A stretch of DNA of 64,000 nucleotides from Lingula anatina (lineage: Eukaryota > Brachiopoda > Lingulata > Lingulida > Lingulidae): the NCBI RefSeq assembly GCF_001039355.2, contig NW_019775923.1:52793-116792 (forward strand), written 5' to 3'. Below are positions 24,353 through 36,000 of this stretch, piece after piece. The notes beneath the pieces are model-generated. The model worked only from the letters and a program-made list of their open reading frames with translations, was not told the origin of the DNA and did not search any database. Position 1 is the first letter of the stretch, and each line of letters opens with the position of its first letter. The position numbers were made by a program, and so were the translations under genes.

Positions 24353-24573
24353 TTCACAGAGTTGGGGAAGCACGCTGTGACCCTGATAGGCGGTTAAACA
24401 GCGATGACATGAAATCGTCTCTTGTGTGCACGCTTTCCGCTTAGAAAATAGCTGGCATTTTGCTTCATATTCACAAAGTTTAGAAAGTGACACTTTATAC
24501 AAATACAAAAATTACAAGGGAAGAATGCACTTACAACTGTACCTTCACAGAGCTTGGAAAGCACGCTGCGATC
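24353..24573 (-). other. Two related micro-exon-like segments
   Basis: Minus-strand segment 24573-24535 (39 nt, DRSVLSKLCEGTV) and segment 24382-24353 (30 nt, GHSVLPQLCE) each have a CAG acceptor after a pyrimidine-containing tract (CTGTTTAAC) and a GTAAGTG donor. A third, intronic relative (VSLSKLCEYE) lies near 24470-24495. Both exons are multiples of three. They look like duplicated micro-exons of an unidentified minus-strand gene, but no neighbouring exon was found, so the call is tentative. Confidence 0.35.
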
Positions 24574-24619
24574 CTGAATCACCTGTTAAACAGCGATGAC
24601 ATGAAAGCGTTTTTTTGTA

Positions 24620-25394
24620 AGTAACACGCCAAATAGTGGGGACCGGATATAGCTTATCTAATAAGTCTTATTTAATATTTATGTGACCGGGTCATTACGT
24701 CATCAGTGGAAATTTCCATTATTTAGAAACACTATTGAGAAAAGAAACTACACACTAGCTGTGATTTCGCTGTCGTGTGAGTCTGAAGGAAATAAAACAG
24801 GATTGGGTCATAACATCTGTGATTACACCCTCAGATGACAGGATTTCCTTAAACATTGTTGTTTTATGAAAAGCAGGGTGTATTTCAAGTATTGAACGAT
24901 CTGTATAGTTCACGTGATTGGGAGATACTTTGTACACCTGAACTAAAGCTGAAAACGGAAACAATAATAAGGGACAACAACCCGTTTTCTTCACCCATCA
25001 AAAGTTGCGACGAAGAGCAATTTTTGTTTATTTTCTAGCGTGCGTGCCGTAAATGATCTCTAGGATTTTGGCATAGTTTTAATTTCATTTTCGGCTAAGA
25101 ATTAAAAAGTTTAGAATACACAGCAATGTTTTGAAACACAAACATGTTTTCATAATAAGACAATCCACCCCCTTTCACATGAAAGCACTCCTACTGTAAT
25201 CCACATATGACTATTTAAAAAGACTATCAAAGATGGTAACCCATTGTTGTTAGTGGCCCTGACACCCGCCACTGTAAATAGCCTCAACACCAATGCACCA
25301 CTTGAGGATAAGCCACGTAACGTTACTTTCCGAAAGAATAAAATATAAAAACCCTAATCAATTTCATTGAGCTCATTTAAGTATTATACATATT
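24620..25394. other. No gene seen
   Basis: Ordinary AT-rich sequence up to the left edge of duplicated block A1. The open frame at 24755-24994 starts at GTG and has no supporting signal. Confidence 0.5.
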
Positions 25395-26844
25395 GTATCG
25401 GAGGTGACTTTAAATTGCCCAGACACGGCGGGGAACAGTGCGGATCAGTCTCATCAATCATCAGCTTATAGAAACACAACAGTGAACTACAACCTGGAAA
25501 GACGGTCGACAATCTGGTAATGGACAGTGAAAAGACACTTGCTCGAGAAAAGGGATAACGCGTCCCCAACTTTGGATTTCTCTTCAATATAATCGGTATC
25601 TTCTTAAGATGTACTCAAGGGATGATTATTTAGTTGCCCAATAAAATCTTTAATGGCTTTATTGTAATTTTAATTTTAGTTTTGAAAAAGTACTATGGCG
25701 GCATTGGAGAATAATATTTAATCAATACAATACATCATGAGTGGTCAAAGTAGTGAATTCTGGTAGGTGTGACAAGAGTTCCATTGTGCTTTGGGAGTGT
25801 AGCAACAATAATCACAATGTCTAAATATTTTGGACAGTTGATATTTCTGCACTAATCCATACTTTAATAAAAGAATTCCTCCCAGGAAATCGTCCTCTAT
25901 ATCACAAAATAAACGTTTATCATATACTATGGAGTATCAACCAACCATATTCCCTAAAAGTAATATATGAATCACATACCAGTTTGATTGTTTCAAGTTT
26001 GATAAAATGGACAGGGAAAAGCCCAATATTCGAATAGCAGAATTCTTTATTTTCGACCTGTTTATGGAAATTATGGGTAAAGTAATATTGTGATGGGTAG
26101 AATAAAAAATTGATAAATAAAAAATCACATATCGTTTGTCTTGTAATAAGAGTGTTGCATGTATGAGGTAAAATATCTGATAATAAAGCAAATCAATTGG
26201 ACAGATACAAAACTCTGACAATTAGGCCAAAGTCAACTGCAGGATATGTTAAGGGTGCGGACCACGGTTGTATTTGCTGCTACAAGTAGTTGTATATTGT
26301 TATAACGTGTCACTTTCACTGTACCACACACAATTTTGAGTGGTTAAATATACATTACCTACCGGTATTGGCATTGTTATTTAGACTATATCTCAATGTT
26401 GTACACTAATTACAGATTACCATCACCATTGCAACCATTGCTGAGTGTCGGAAAAAAAGAGATATGCACACATTTAATGGAATTTTATAGATTCTCCTGA
26501 AGGACAATCAATAAAGACAAGATAGTGATTTATATAAAGAAGGTGCAACATTCATTTTAATGTCATGAAACCGTTTTCCCAGAACATGTTGCATATGTAT
26601 ATCTAAGATGAGCGTTACAAATTATTTTAGTACAATGTATATGAAACAAGAAGTAGGGATTATGATAATATCTCTCACATTAATTATTTATTTAACATTA
26701 TAAACTTATTATCATGGGAATTATTTAACCAAATGTAATTGCCTCTAAAACTTAGTTCTTATAGTGCTTAGTGCTTATAGTGCAATTTGGTTCTTACAGT
26801 GCCATTAAGCACAAATTATACATTATGACATGATTCTTCATGCA

Positions 26845-27026
26845 TTAGACGCGTTCGAAAATGCCGTCTGCAAAGTAACGGTATTTCCTCAACGCTTCAA
26901 GCTTCCTGTTGTTTCCGTCTTCTTTTCTTTTTGGATCCCAAATCCACTGTTTTTCACGTACAGGAACTTCCACGGTCATTTCACACACTTTGCGCACCTC
27001 CTCTGTACAGTGCTGCTCAATGACTT
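26845..27026 (-). CDS. Terminal exon of an unrecognised gene
   Basis: A strong acceptor (TTTCTCTCTGTAG) begins a 182-nt open exon in phase 1 that ends in TAA. It encodes a charged 60-residue tail, including EQHCTEEVRKVCEMTVEVPV, REKQWIWDPKRKEDGNNRKL and ALRKYRYFADGIFERV. The codon-level plausibility and acceptor suggest a real or recently real exon; I do not recognise the family. In block A2 (near 40905-40936) only the last residues survive, because a deletion joins GGTATTTCC to the downstream repeat. Upstream exons would lie to the right and were not found. Confidence 0.55.
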
Positions 27027-27175
27027 CTACAGAGAGAAACTAGATGGTGTCGATAGGTAGCCATCCCATATCCCCGCACTTCCCCATATCATCAAGAGCA
27101 CCTCACCCCTAGGGACCACTTAGCACACGCACGTACACACGCAAAAAAAAAAAAAGGGGCTTGGGCTGTCCCCGG

Positions 27176-27480
27176 GGGCTGGTTGATTCTAAATTCTTTT
27201 GACATTGTAATTTTCACTATCTCCTCTTAGACCATTGCAGATAGGAAACTGAAACTTTTGGAATTGGTAGACCCATCATCAGGGATGTGCATCTGCACTT
27301 TAGAATTTTAGTGCCACAGGATGTTGGGCTTTCCTCGGGGGGGTGGTTGATTCTAAATTCTTTTCACATTGTAATATCTGCTGTCTGCTCCTAGACCATT
27401 GCAGGTAGGAAGTTGAAACTATGGTGATTAGTATACCCATCATCGGGGATGTGCATGGGGACTTAATAAATAAGTAGGGG
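27176..27480. repeat. Two tandem copies of an about 160-bp repeat
   Basis: Both copies contain GGTTGATTCTAAATTCTTTT, AGACCATTGCAG and CCCATCATC.GGGATGTGCAT. The pair is duplicated again at 40936-41235. Sequence after it (27537-27590) resembles 1102-1150. Confidence 0.7.
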
Positions 27481-27779
27481 TCAGAGTATAACAAAAATCT
27501 ATATCGCCTTAACTTTTAAACATCATAACAAGACAGACCCATTACCGATTCCTTGATGTTTTCATTACAACTTTTGTCTTTTCCTAAAATAAAGCAAAGG
27601 CCTTTAAAGATGCATATGAAATAATTTTTTGCAAGAAAAGCCGACCTAATGCCAGCATATTCATGTAGTTTGAAACAGTATAACTTAAGAGAACTGCCAA
27701 AAGACCCCGTTTATAATACCCGTAAAACGTGTGGACCGCCGTGGTAAGTTACAACAGATAAGATCAGATAAATATAATG

Positions 27780-28260
27780 GTCCTTGTGAATGGATCGCCT
27801 AAAAAGTAATACAAAGTACTTTAAAATAATCATCTGCTTCACAGGCAACCAGTGTAATTCTTTCAGAATGGGAGTGATAAGGTGTGTACTATTGCGCTTT
27901 ATTTGACAAGCCAGTCTTGCAGCTGAGTTTTGAATAACTTGTAACTTTTTAATCTGATGGTCACAAAGAGGGGACTATTGCAGTAATCTAATTTTGATGA
28001 TATAAATGCATGTACTAATTTTTCAGTCGTTTTGTTATCTAACACTTTCCTTATTTTTCCAATGCGCCATAGTGCATGAGATGCTGATTTACACACTTCA
28101 GATACACGCTTCCCCATTTCTTTCATCGAGGGTAACTCCCAGATCTTTTACAGAATTTGATAGTTTTATAAGAACATCTCCTAGGCAAATGTTGGCATTT
28201 GCTGCATTTTTCCTATTTGCCTTGAACCTTGATGTAAACCATATCGACTCATGAATTCAT
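27780..28260 (-). pseudogene. LINE reverse-transcriptase C-terminal fragment in A1
   Basis: Minus-strand frames give, in order, KDLGVTLDE, VCKSASHALWRIGKIRKVLD, AFISSKLDYCNS, DHQIKKLQVIQNSAARLV and ITPILKELHWLPVKQMI. These are the post-core motifs of L2/CR1-like LINEs. Frameshifts and stops show that it is dead. Its counterpart in A2 is interrupted by a 604-bp transposon. Confidence 0.8.
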
Positions 28261-29008
28261 AGTACAGTTTTCCACCAAGTTTTTAATGCGTATTTAGATA
28301 TTAAGGTTAACCAGGCCCGTAGCCAGCAATTTCAAAATAGGTTTTTTTTCTGAAAAAAGTGGACCATTAACCATAAAACCTTCATGCACCTAGTTCAATT
28401 TTCACCCAGACCAGACCTTTTCCTGATAAAAAGGGTGGTTCGTTCAAATCATTCAAAACTCCTTGACGATGGACCTGTGGCCTGGCAGTTCAGTTTTATC
28501 ATTACTTATTTTGTTAATGAACCTTTTTTTTTATTAAATAAGTTAGGTTGTTGCTGCCATTTAGATTTAATAAAAATTAAGACCACGGTTCCATAACAGG
28601 CCATATTACCCTTTATGTCTCCTTGATCTAAGCCGATGTAAGAAATAGGATCCGTCCTTTAAAAGAATAGAACAAACTCAAGTGTGATGTTTGAAATTTG
28701 GCCGATGATGGCCGCTTTTATTGGAAGTCCCATTATTAAAAAAAATAAAGCGTATTATTAATAAACATTGAATTATGTTGATAGATGATATAAACATTAT
28801 GTGTGCGCCAGAAGTATCTACATTAAAATTATAATTCCACACAAATAGTGCACACATTTCAAATTGTGGCGCCAAACTTCCCTTGCTGGTTTTTGTATTT
28901 CTAACAATCTGGCTAAGCAATTGTTTGCTGTCTTTTGACTTGTACAATTCCTATGCAGCTAACAGAAGGCACACATCCAACTCTGTTAACTTATCTGATT
29001 TTTTTCAG

Positions 29009-29186
29009 TGAATCCCCAAGTAATGCAAGGCAGACAATGTATAATTCCATCTCGCAAGTAGTGAAAGACTTCAATGTTGGTTTTTGGGCTGGGCAGGCCA
29101 AAAATCTTGGAAAACGCATAGCAAAGACAATGACAGTAGAGCTGTGGTATAGAAGCCCATATGCAGAGAGAGACTGGCTAGCTTAG
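29009..29186 (+). CDS. Conserved terminal exon of an unrecognised gene, copy 1
   Basis: Acceptor CTGATTTTTTTCAG starts a 178-nt phase-2 exon ending in TAG. It encodes ESPSNARQTMYNSISQVVKD, then FNVGFWAGQAKNLGKRIAK and ELWYRSPYAERDWLA. The copy in A2 (43053-43230) has the same length, frame and stop with only a few substitutions, which suggests that the sequence was coding. AATAAA lies at 29604-29609, just before the duplication edge, so this is a plausible 3' end. Upstream exons were not found in block A, so both copies may be orphan exons. Family unknown. Confidence 0.6.
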
Positions 29187-29603
29187 TGCAGCTGCCATAG
29201 TTACCATTTGAGGAAGGCCATTTAACAAGATGATTTTCAAACTTACTGAAAGATTCAAAGGTCTGAAATATAGCCTGATTGGATTCTTTTTATGGAAGTA
29301 ATGCTGTTTTTGTGAATGTTCAATTTTCACATACATGCATTGGTGCTTTCTGTGTGGGACTTGGAACTCACATGGGCATGAAGCCATATTGTTTCTGGAT
29401 GGCCATGTTACATGAAGTAGAAAATTTAAAATTGCTGATGATTTTCCACTTAATCATTAAATCATACATAATACTGCATCAATATTGACAACTGTTTTGT
29501 GCACTGCCATCATGCCATCATGAGTGCATAGAAAGGCAAATTGTGCTTTTTATTGTTTTGTAATTTACAAGACTGATTCGTAGAATTGACATTCATTTAT
29601 ATA

Positions 29604-29609
29604 AATAAA
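29604..29609 (+). terminator. Polyadenylation signal AATAAA
   Basis: It follows the terminal exon 29009-29186 by about 420 nt and is conserved at 43625-43630 in block A2. Confidence 0.55.
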
Positions 29610-30597
29610 ACATTGACAAGAAATCTCTATGTAGTATAGAGCAATTAGGTTTGTATTACACAATCCACACACTATATCTGTAAACCTAAGGTGGGTGGAA
29701 GCACTAAGGGCGCTTTAAGTGTTCCTTTCACTGGAAAAAAAAACTTTGTTATTATTTTATTAAATGTTTTGGCATACAAACTTGAATTTTTTAATGAGTA
29801 AAACTCCTACATGTATAAAGTGGACAGCACTGACTATAAATATTAATTAAACATACAGGTATATAGACTTACTAGTATACAGTGTACATATGAATTCTGA
29901 ATTCACAAAAATGGAAGTAATTTAGAATATATAATTGCTATTATTTTTTTGGCAGATTAGGCTCCAAAATTCACATTTAGCGTTAGATTATTAAAGCATA
30001 CTCCCCCCCCCCAACCCCCGTTTGCGAAAACCCTGTGGCGTGAAACATAGAAATACCAAAGTAGTTTTGTTCATCAAAAAAAAAATGTCTAGAGAAAAAA
30101 AAATGTTAATTGTATTACTTCTGTCCTTTCTTATGTTTGAACAGTCATGATGAAAAGAAAGAAAGTGAGTGAATCACATTTAGTTGAACATCCTGCTCCT
30201 TTTTCAATTGTGCTTTTGCCTCTCAGTCACCTGAGCGGAACTCACACTTGACGTTTTAAATGTGGACTTTCTGATCAAATGTTCAACTTTTTCTTTTTCA
30301 AGTCAATTCTTTTTCCAAGAATTGTGATCAATTTTGTCTGCTGGTTAACGCGCTTTTATGAGATAATATAAGAGTTTAGCAAAAATGTTCATTAGCTTGG
30401 TAGTTAGATCATACCTGGAGCTGAAAATTATCAAGCACAAGCCAAAAAACATTCATACAAGATAATATAAGAGTTTATTTAGTCATTGGTGTATAAATTG
30501 AAATTCACATATCTGTGATGTTGCGTCAGAGAACTTCCCGCATAAAATAGAAATGTTTCGAATCGGTAGCAATAGAGAAAGTAAACAAAAGCTGAAG

Positions 30598-30604
30598 TAT
30601 AAAG
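30598..30604 (+). promoter_or_regulatory. TATA box of the B1 promoter (orphan)
   Basis: TATAAAG in a context shared with 47249-47255. Downstream, the ATG and splice donor present in B2 are missing near 30700. A kappaB-like GGGAAGTTCT lies on the minus strand at 30530-30539. Functional status unknown. Confidence 0.5.
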
Positions 30605-32029
30605 GGCATGCTTACCAGTTACAAGTGGCCATTCCACTCCAACATACAGCTATTGCGGACTAAAATTAACTCTTCAACTTCTCTTCAAAGGTTTTATTTA
30701 CTTTTTACTATACTTTTATGCTTTAAGATATTCTTTAATATATTATTTTGAGAAATTTAGACAAGCTGGGGTGTTAGCTAAATGTGTTTGACATATTGTC
30801 AAGGTTGATTATTTGAACAACCCTTGGTCTGTATGAACCAGGAAGGAAGGATTCCCTATTTACAGCAAAATGTATGAAAAAATAAGAAAATCAGCTTAAA
30901 TATTGTATTTGCTCGACATCTAGGTTAGTAGTTTGAGTTATCTAAACCCTGTGTCTGTGCGACATCAATTTTTCTCCCTAAAAAGTTCTCCCTATCAACA
31001 TTTTGTTTGTTTAATGTGGGGGTCCGCCAAACATTTCGAATATGGAATACATGTAACGTAATGGTATTGTTGCCTCAAGTGCAAACCTGGTGTTATCTCT
31101 TTTAAAGTGATTAAAATATCTCTCTCATTCTCTCTCTCCCCCCCCCCCCCCCCGTCTCTCCCTCCTCTCTCTCTCACTCTCTGTTATTTGTTTTATCTTT
31201 GGCAATGTATACAATGTGTTTGAAATCGAACCCGCTCCCTCTCGATGAAAGTCGAAAGATGAAACTTGTTCTTTATCAAATAACCCGTCAAGGTTTACTT
31301 CTTCTTATACCCGAGATTTCTTAACATGTCTCTCTTCCTTCTCTTTTTACACGGCTCAGTGTTTTGGCCTGCGCCTCGTAAATAAAAAAGCGTGCATTTA
31401 AACTTTTGTAATGTTCATCACTGGAAATAGTAATGAAATGACCCGATAGGTAGTAAAAAAGTGACAGAGCTATTGAAAAATGCCATAGTAAAATGGCAGA
31501 GCTATGAAAAATGTTACAGAGTCATTCTTTTATTTATTTGTATGTTTATTTATGAAAAAGATGCTTATATTGATTGAAATGGCAGGCGTATACGAAAGAT
31601 TTGAAAGGATAGGTGTTTGTTGTAGTTTTTCATTGAATTGAATGAACAACAATACGCGCATTTTTATTGATCTAAAAAGGAGGTGGTACACGATTTAGTT
31701 GAATGTGTCGCACAAAGGTAAACAAACAAGGATCCGCTAACACAAAGGTAAGACTAGTGTAATTCACAAAGAGAGGTATGCAAGTCCAATTCCTAGAATA
31801 TTGTGATATTGAGTGTTTCATAAACACTTGGTAGATTGACTTCGCCTTTTTCTTTAAATGAATGACGGAAGTATAATATGATCCATGTAGATTATATAGT
31901 AAAGCAGTATTGTTTGCTGGTCAAGCAACTGTTGTGGTGGCCTATTTGTACCTAAACGGCCGTAAAAAACCTGTTTAGAGCAGGGCCTTTTATAGCCACA
32001 ACCATCATTTCACAACATTTGTTAAATTC

Positions 32030-32925
32030 AAAGCTAAACATTTCTACTCTTCATCTTTAAAAAATATGAGTATTTTTTCTTTTAAGTCAAAAAATCTCAG
32101 CATTTTTCTGATCCAAAGCTAAACATTACAAAATTTTCTGCGCGTTTTTAAGATTGAATATTTTTCCTTCAGATGAATCACTTTTGTTTTTAATGTTGAA
32201 ATGAAACGTATGTTTCACTTCAAATTAAGGTTTTAAAAGTTTTCCACATTAAAGTTAAACAGCACAGAATATTTTCCTATTTGTCTTTGAATATCAGAAA
32301 ATATCCAAATGAAACAGAAACATATATGTATTCTGTAGAAATATTTTTCTCTTTAGTGCAAGAAACGACATTTTTATGATTGTTTAAGGATAAACAATAC
32401 AGTATTCTTTTTCTTATTAGACTGTGAAAATCAGTTTTTTCCTTGTTAAAATGAAAATCCGACCTAATATGCATAAGTATTTTTATCTCTAGTCCATGAA
32501 ACAACAGTTTTACTTGCTGATTGAAGTTTATTTTTTCTGTTCATCTTTAATACTCAGAAATCGCCCAATGAAAATGACAAATATTTGTTCTCCTTAACGC
32601 AATAAACAACAGTTATTTTGTCTGTTTAACGTTAAACAGTGCAGTATTATTTTCTGTTCAGAAATCAGAAATCTCATGATCAAATTGAAACGCCAATGTA
32701 GAAGTACTTTTCTCTTTAGTGCAGGGACGTTTTTTTTTTTTTTGTTTGTTTGTTTATTTTAAGTTAAACAGTGCGGTATTTCTTTCCTGTTCGACTGTGA
32801 AAATTAGCATTTTCCTTGTAAAAATGAAACACAAACACAAAATACAGAGGTATTTTTTTATCTTTAGTGCATGAAACAGCAATTTTTTGTCGGATTCAAT
32901 TAAAACTTTGTCAGTTCATCTATAG
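32030..32925. repeat. Degenerate tandem repeat, about 128-bp units
   Basis: Recurring landmarks AGTTAAACAGTGCGGTATTT, GACTGTGAAAAT.AG and TCTTTAGTGCATGAAACA recur roughly every 125-130 bp with much divergence. A parallel array is in B2 at about 48705-49370. Non-coding. Confidence 0.6.
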
Positions 32926-33520
32926 TACTAGTATACACTGTATATATGAATTCCGAATTTACAAAAATGATGGTAATGTAGAATATATAATTGCTATCAT
33001 TTTCTTGGCGGATAAGGCTCCAAAATTCACATTTAGCATTAGATTATTAAAGCAACCCCCCCCCCCCATAGCGGAAACCCTGTGGCGAGAAACATGGAAA
33101 ATCCAAAGTCGTTTTGTTCATCAAAAAAAAAAAAAAGGAAGAAAAGAAAAGAAAAATGACTAGAGAAAAAATAAATGTTAATTGTATTACTTATGTCATC
33201 GCTTATGTTTGAACAGAAAGAGATGAAAGAAAGTGAGTGAATCACACTTAGTTGAACATCCTGCTCCTTTATCAGTTGTGCTTTTGCCTTTCCGGCACCT
33301 GAGCGATTTCTTCTTTTACAGAAGGAACACACACTTGACGTTTTAAATGTGGACTTTCTAATCAAATGTACAAACGATTTTTTCGAAGGAAATTTTTCTT
33401 AAAGAATTGTACTCGATTTGGGTGTTGGTTAAAGCACTTTTATAAGATAATATAAGAGTCTGAGCAAAAATGTCCCTTAGCTTGGTAGTTGGATCATAAG
33501 TGAAAATTATCAAACACAAG

Positions 33521-35617
33521 CTGAAAAACATTCATACAAGACAAGAGTTTATTAAAGGAGAATAGACTCATAAAAATCCATTTCTCGAATTCTGAAGATT
33601 CAGCACTCAATCTATACACTAGAGGTACGTTTTAATCGATCCCCACCATTTAAAAATTCCAAAAAACAATCTAATAGTAGAAAAAAGGCGTTTTAGTAAA
33701 CCTCGCCTCAATATGCATAAATAAAGCAACATATCTGGGTCACGTGGTACTGTGAGGACAATTAGGATAAAGGTCTATGAGACTCAACTGAGTTGCATAT
33801 CTGAAGGTTATTTCGTCTGAAGGATAAAATAATTTAAAAGATTTATCTTTTTATACCTTGAAATACAAGTTCTGCGTCTGTACACAAAACTTTTTGCAAA
33901 TTTGTATGCTTTGTCAAACCCAAAAACATGTAGCAGATCAAGGTAAAAGAGCATTGTTTGCTATAAGTAGCCAGGGAAAAATCATTACTTGAATGTTTAC
34001 TAATTGTGCAGTTACATACGTTAGTATAAAAAATTAAAAAATTCCAAGCACGCACAGCAAAATGTAGACTAACACAAAACATCAAGAACAGCGTAATCAC
34101 AGCAAATGTGCCCCATATAGTAGCTTTATTTCCATTAATAATAAAATCATCATTTAAGTCAAAAATATTCTGGCGATTTAATAAATTTTCTAATTTACCC
34201 AGAACGGTATATTTATTTAAAAGGAGGCTAACTGAAATATAGTTTTATTATTTGTTTGTGAAAATTGCCCATGTCACCCTGTTAGTTTGGAGGTCTAAGC
34301 TGGATCATGTCCGTGCTAAAATTCCTATGAAGCTGTGCAGGAAATATTCTTCCTTTGTTTCTCTAGCTCCTCAGTAAACCTGGTGTTCAGATTTTAACTA
34401 GTACCCCCAGGTCTGCGGGAGCTGCTCATTGAAACTAGCGCACAGGTAGATTTTTACCTGAGATAAATATCGCCATCAAGAGTGCAAGACAAAGGCTAAA
34501 GGAGAATTGAATGCCATTTAACCCTCTAATTAAGAGGTAAAGGGAGTTCCAGTTAGATGGATGATCAAGATAGGACTTGGAAAGGTAACAGACATTGTTT
34601 ACCTCAGTTTAATAAAAGTATGCAAGACAGGGTGTTAGCGGTTTAATAAAATAAATCGAATTTCACAAAGAACATGGAGCTCATATGGAATAATCAACAG
34701 TACCCTCAAGTCATTCAAATCACAGCTTCACGAGGATTTAGAGGGTAAGAGATGTGAATGAGTATTAACTTTTATCAGAAGCCAGAAAAGTCATCTTACA
34801 GGTAGACAATTCAGCTGAGTTTGACAGCTCCGCCGGTGGCACGATTTTCGTCATCTGACCACGTGACCATGTAGCTCATTAACTCGCTGGCTAAACAAAA
34901 AGGACGTTTTTTAAGGTCCAAAATTTACTAAATGAGCTCTTACTTCGTGTATTTTGATAAATATATCGTTAGTTGGGCATGTTTTCTGAAAAATATTCTC
35001 CGTTCAGGCCATTCCGACGGTATGATGCAAGTCCTTAAATTTAAATCCGTTGTATTTTCTTTGATTTTATTTTGATTGTTTGTTAAAACAAAATTAATAT
35101 CCCCAACATTTAATAGATGTTTAGCATATGAACACCTAAAGGTAAGGTAAACACTGGATCAATAATCACATACTTGTTGACGTCCTTCATAATGGAATGT
35201 CGCAAGAGAAAAAAATCCCCGCATAGAAATACATGTAGGTTTCGAAACTGTAGTCATAGTGACAACAAACATACATTGAAAGATAGCTGCAATCATTAGG
35301 GTCTTCTACATAGATATTTAGGGCTAATAGGAAGTAAAATATTTCCACCAGTTATCACCATGGATAAAAGGAGAGATAACAGGTAAGCTTATGAAAGTAT
35401 TTACTATGTATATATACATATATATCATTATTTCACCTGGGCTTTCGTCCCAAAAAGGTACTTGTCTAAATTTCCATAAATGTAACATGTACAATATACA
35501 AGGTGAAATAATGATCGGCCTCGGAACAGCAAAGTGTTTAAAAAAATGGTAAAGGTACTTCACCCTCCGTTAATTGAAATGGTTAAAAATGTGAAAAACA
35601 ATCACCGCGCCCTACCT
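33521..35617. other. Unit-1-specific spacer between blocks B1 and C1, no gene seen
   Basis: AT-rich sequence with no exon that I can support. In unit 2 the corresponding interval (49911-56945) is much longer and unrelated by eye. Confidence 0.5.
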
Positions 35618-35630
35618 ATATCTTCAGTGT

Positions 35631-36000
35631 TGTTACGCCTTCGCGGCCGAGTGCCTTATGAAGGTACAAATAACAATGTACTTACTGGTGTCTCAGAGTA
35701 TAAGCACAGATAAAAGCCTCAAAGAGCCGCAAAGAAGGACCAAAAGAACCAAGAGAGCTGCAAAGTCAGCCGCAAAGAGAAGAGCCGCAAAGAGACCGAT
35801 TTATTTCACGTTACACCTTATATACAAGTTCAGATAGTACACGTTTACCAATCAGAACCAACTATACAGTGAACAGTTTTACCTTTAGGTTACCAATCAC
35901 GGGAGAGATTCAAACTTGCACACCGGACAACACTTTACTTACAGAGACATCTACCGGTAGCAATATAAAATAATCTCATCTAACACACTACATCGTCACA
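35631..36000. mobile_element. 370-bp solo-LTR-like insertion
   Basis: The element begins TGTTACG and ends CGTCACA (imperfect inverted ends, TG...CA) and is flanked by GTGT on both sides (35627-35630, 36001-36004). The paralogous position in unit 2 (56946-56965) reads TATCTTCAGTGTCCTCTAC without the insert, an empty site. It holds a GCCGCAAAGAGA mini-repeat (35717-35800). An LTR-retrotransposon solo LTR is the best reading. Confidence 0.75.

Larger units (their letters stand above)
25395..29615. repeat. Segmental duplication block A, copy 1
   Basis: Paired with 39461-43637 in direct orientation. Alignment runs from GTATCGGAGGTGACTTT to the ATAAATAAAACATTG at the right end. Contents: a broken copy of the small open frame at 39491, an antisense terminal exon (26845-27026), a pair of about 160-bp internal repeats (27176-27340 and 27340-27480), a LINE remnant, and a plus-strand terminal exon (29009-29186) followed by AATAAA. 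Confidence 0.9.
29633..33520. repeat. Segmental duplication block B, copy 1
   Basis: Paired with 46300-49910, starting at AGTATAGAGCAATTAGGTTT. Inside, about 600 bp near the left end (29870-30490) recurs near the right end (32925-33520) in direct orientation, as it does in B2. Between them lie a TATA box, a (CT)n tract (31127-31180) and a degenerate tandem array of about 128-bp units (32030-32920). The short first exon seen in B2 has been lost here. Confidence 0.9.

Noticed and set aside
24755-24994. Minus-strand frame KKTGCCPLLLFPFSALVQ resembling a signal peptide
   Set aside because: It starts at GTG, and the nearby ATG is in another frame.
28006-28254. Plus-strand frames MHVLIFQSFCYLTLS at 28006 and 42331, present in both units
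   Set aside because: Both are antisense shadows of the LINE reverse-transcriptase remnant.
33039-33365. Minus-strand frame FKTSSVCSFCKRRNRS, present in up to four copies in the B blocks
   Set aside because: Copies carry different frameshifts and no acceptor, and no zinc-finger spacing could be confirmed. Treated as repeat sequence.
29870-33520. Block B as an intact LTR retrotransposon
   Set aside because: The direct repeats have no TG...CA ends, no target duplication, no primer-binding site or polypurine tract that I could find, and no gag/pol coding sequence between them.
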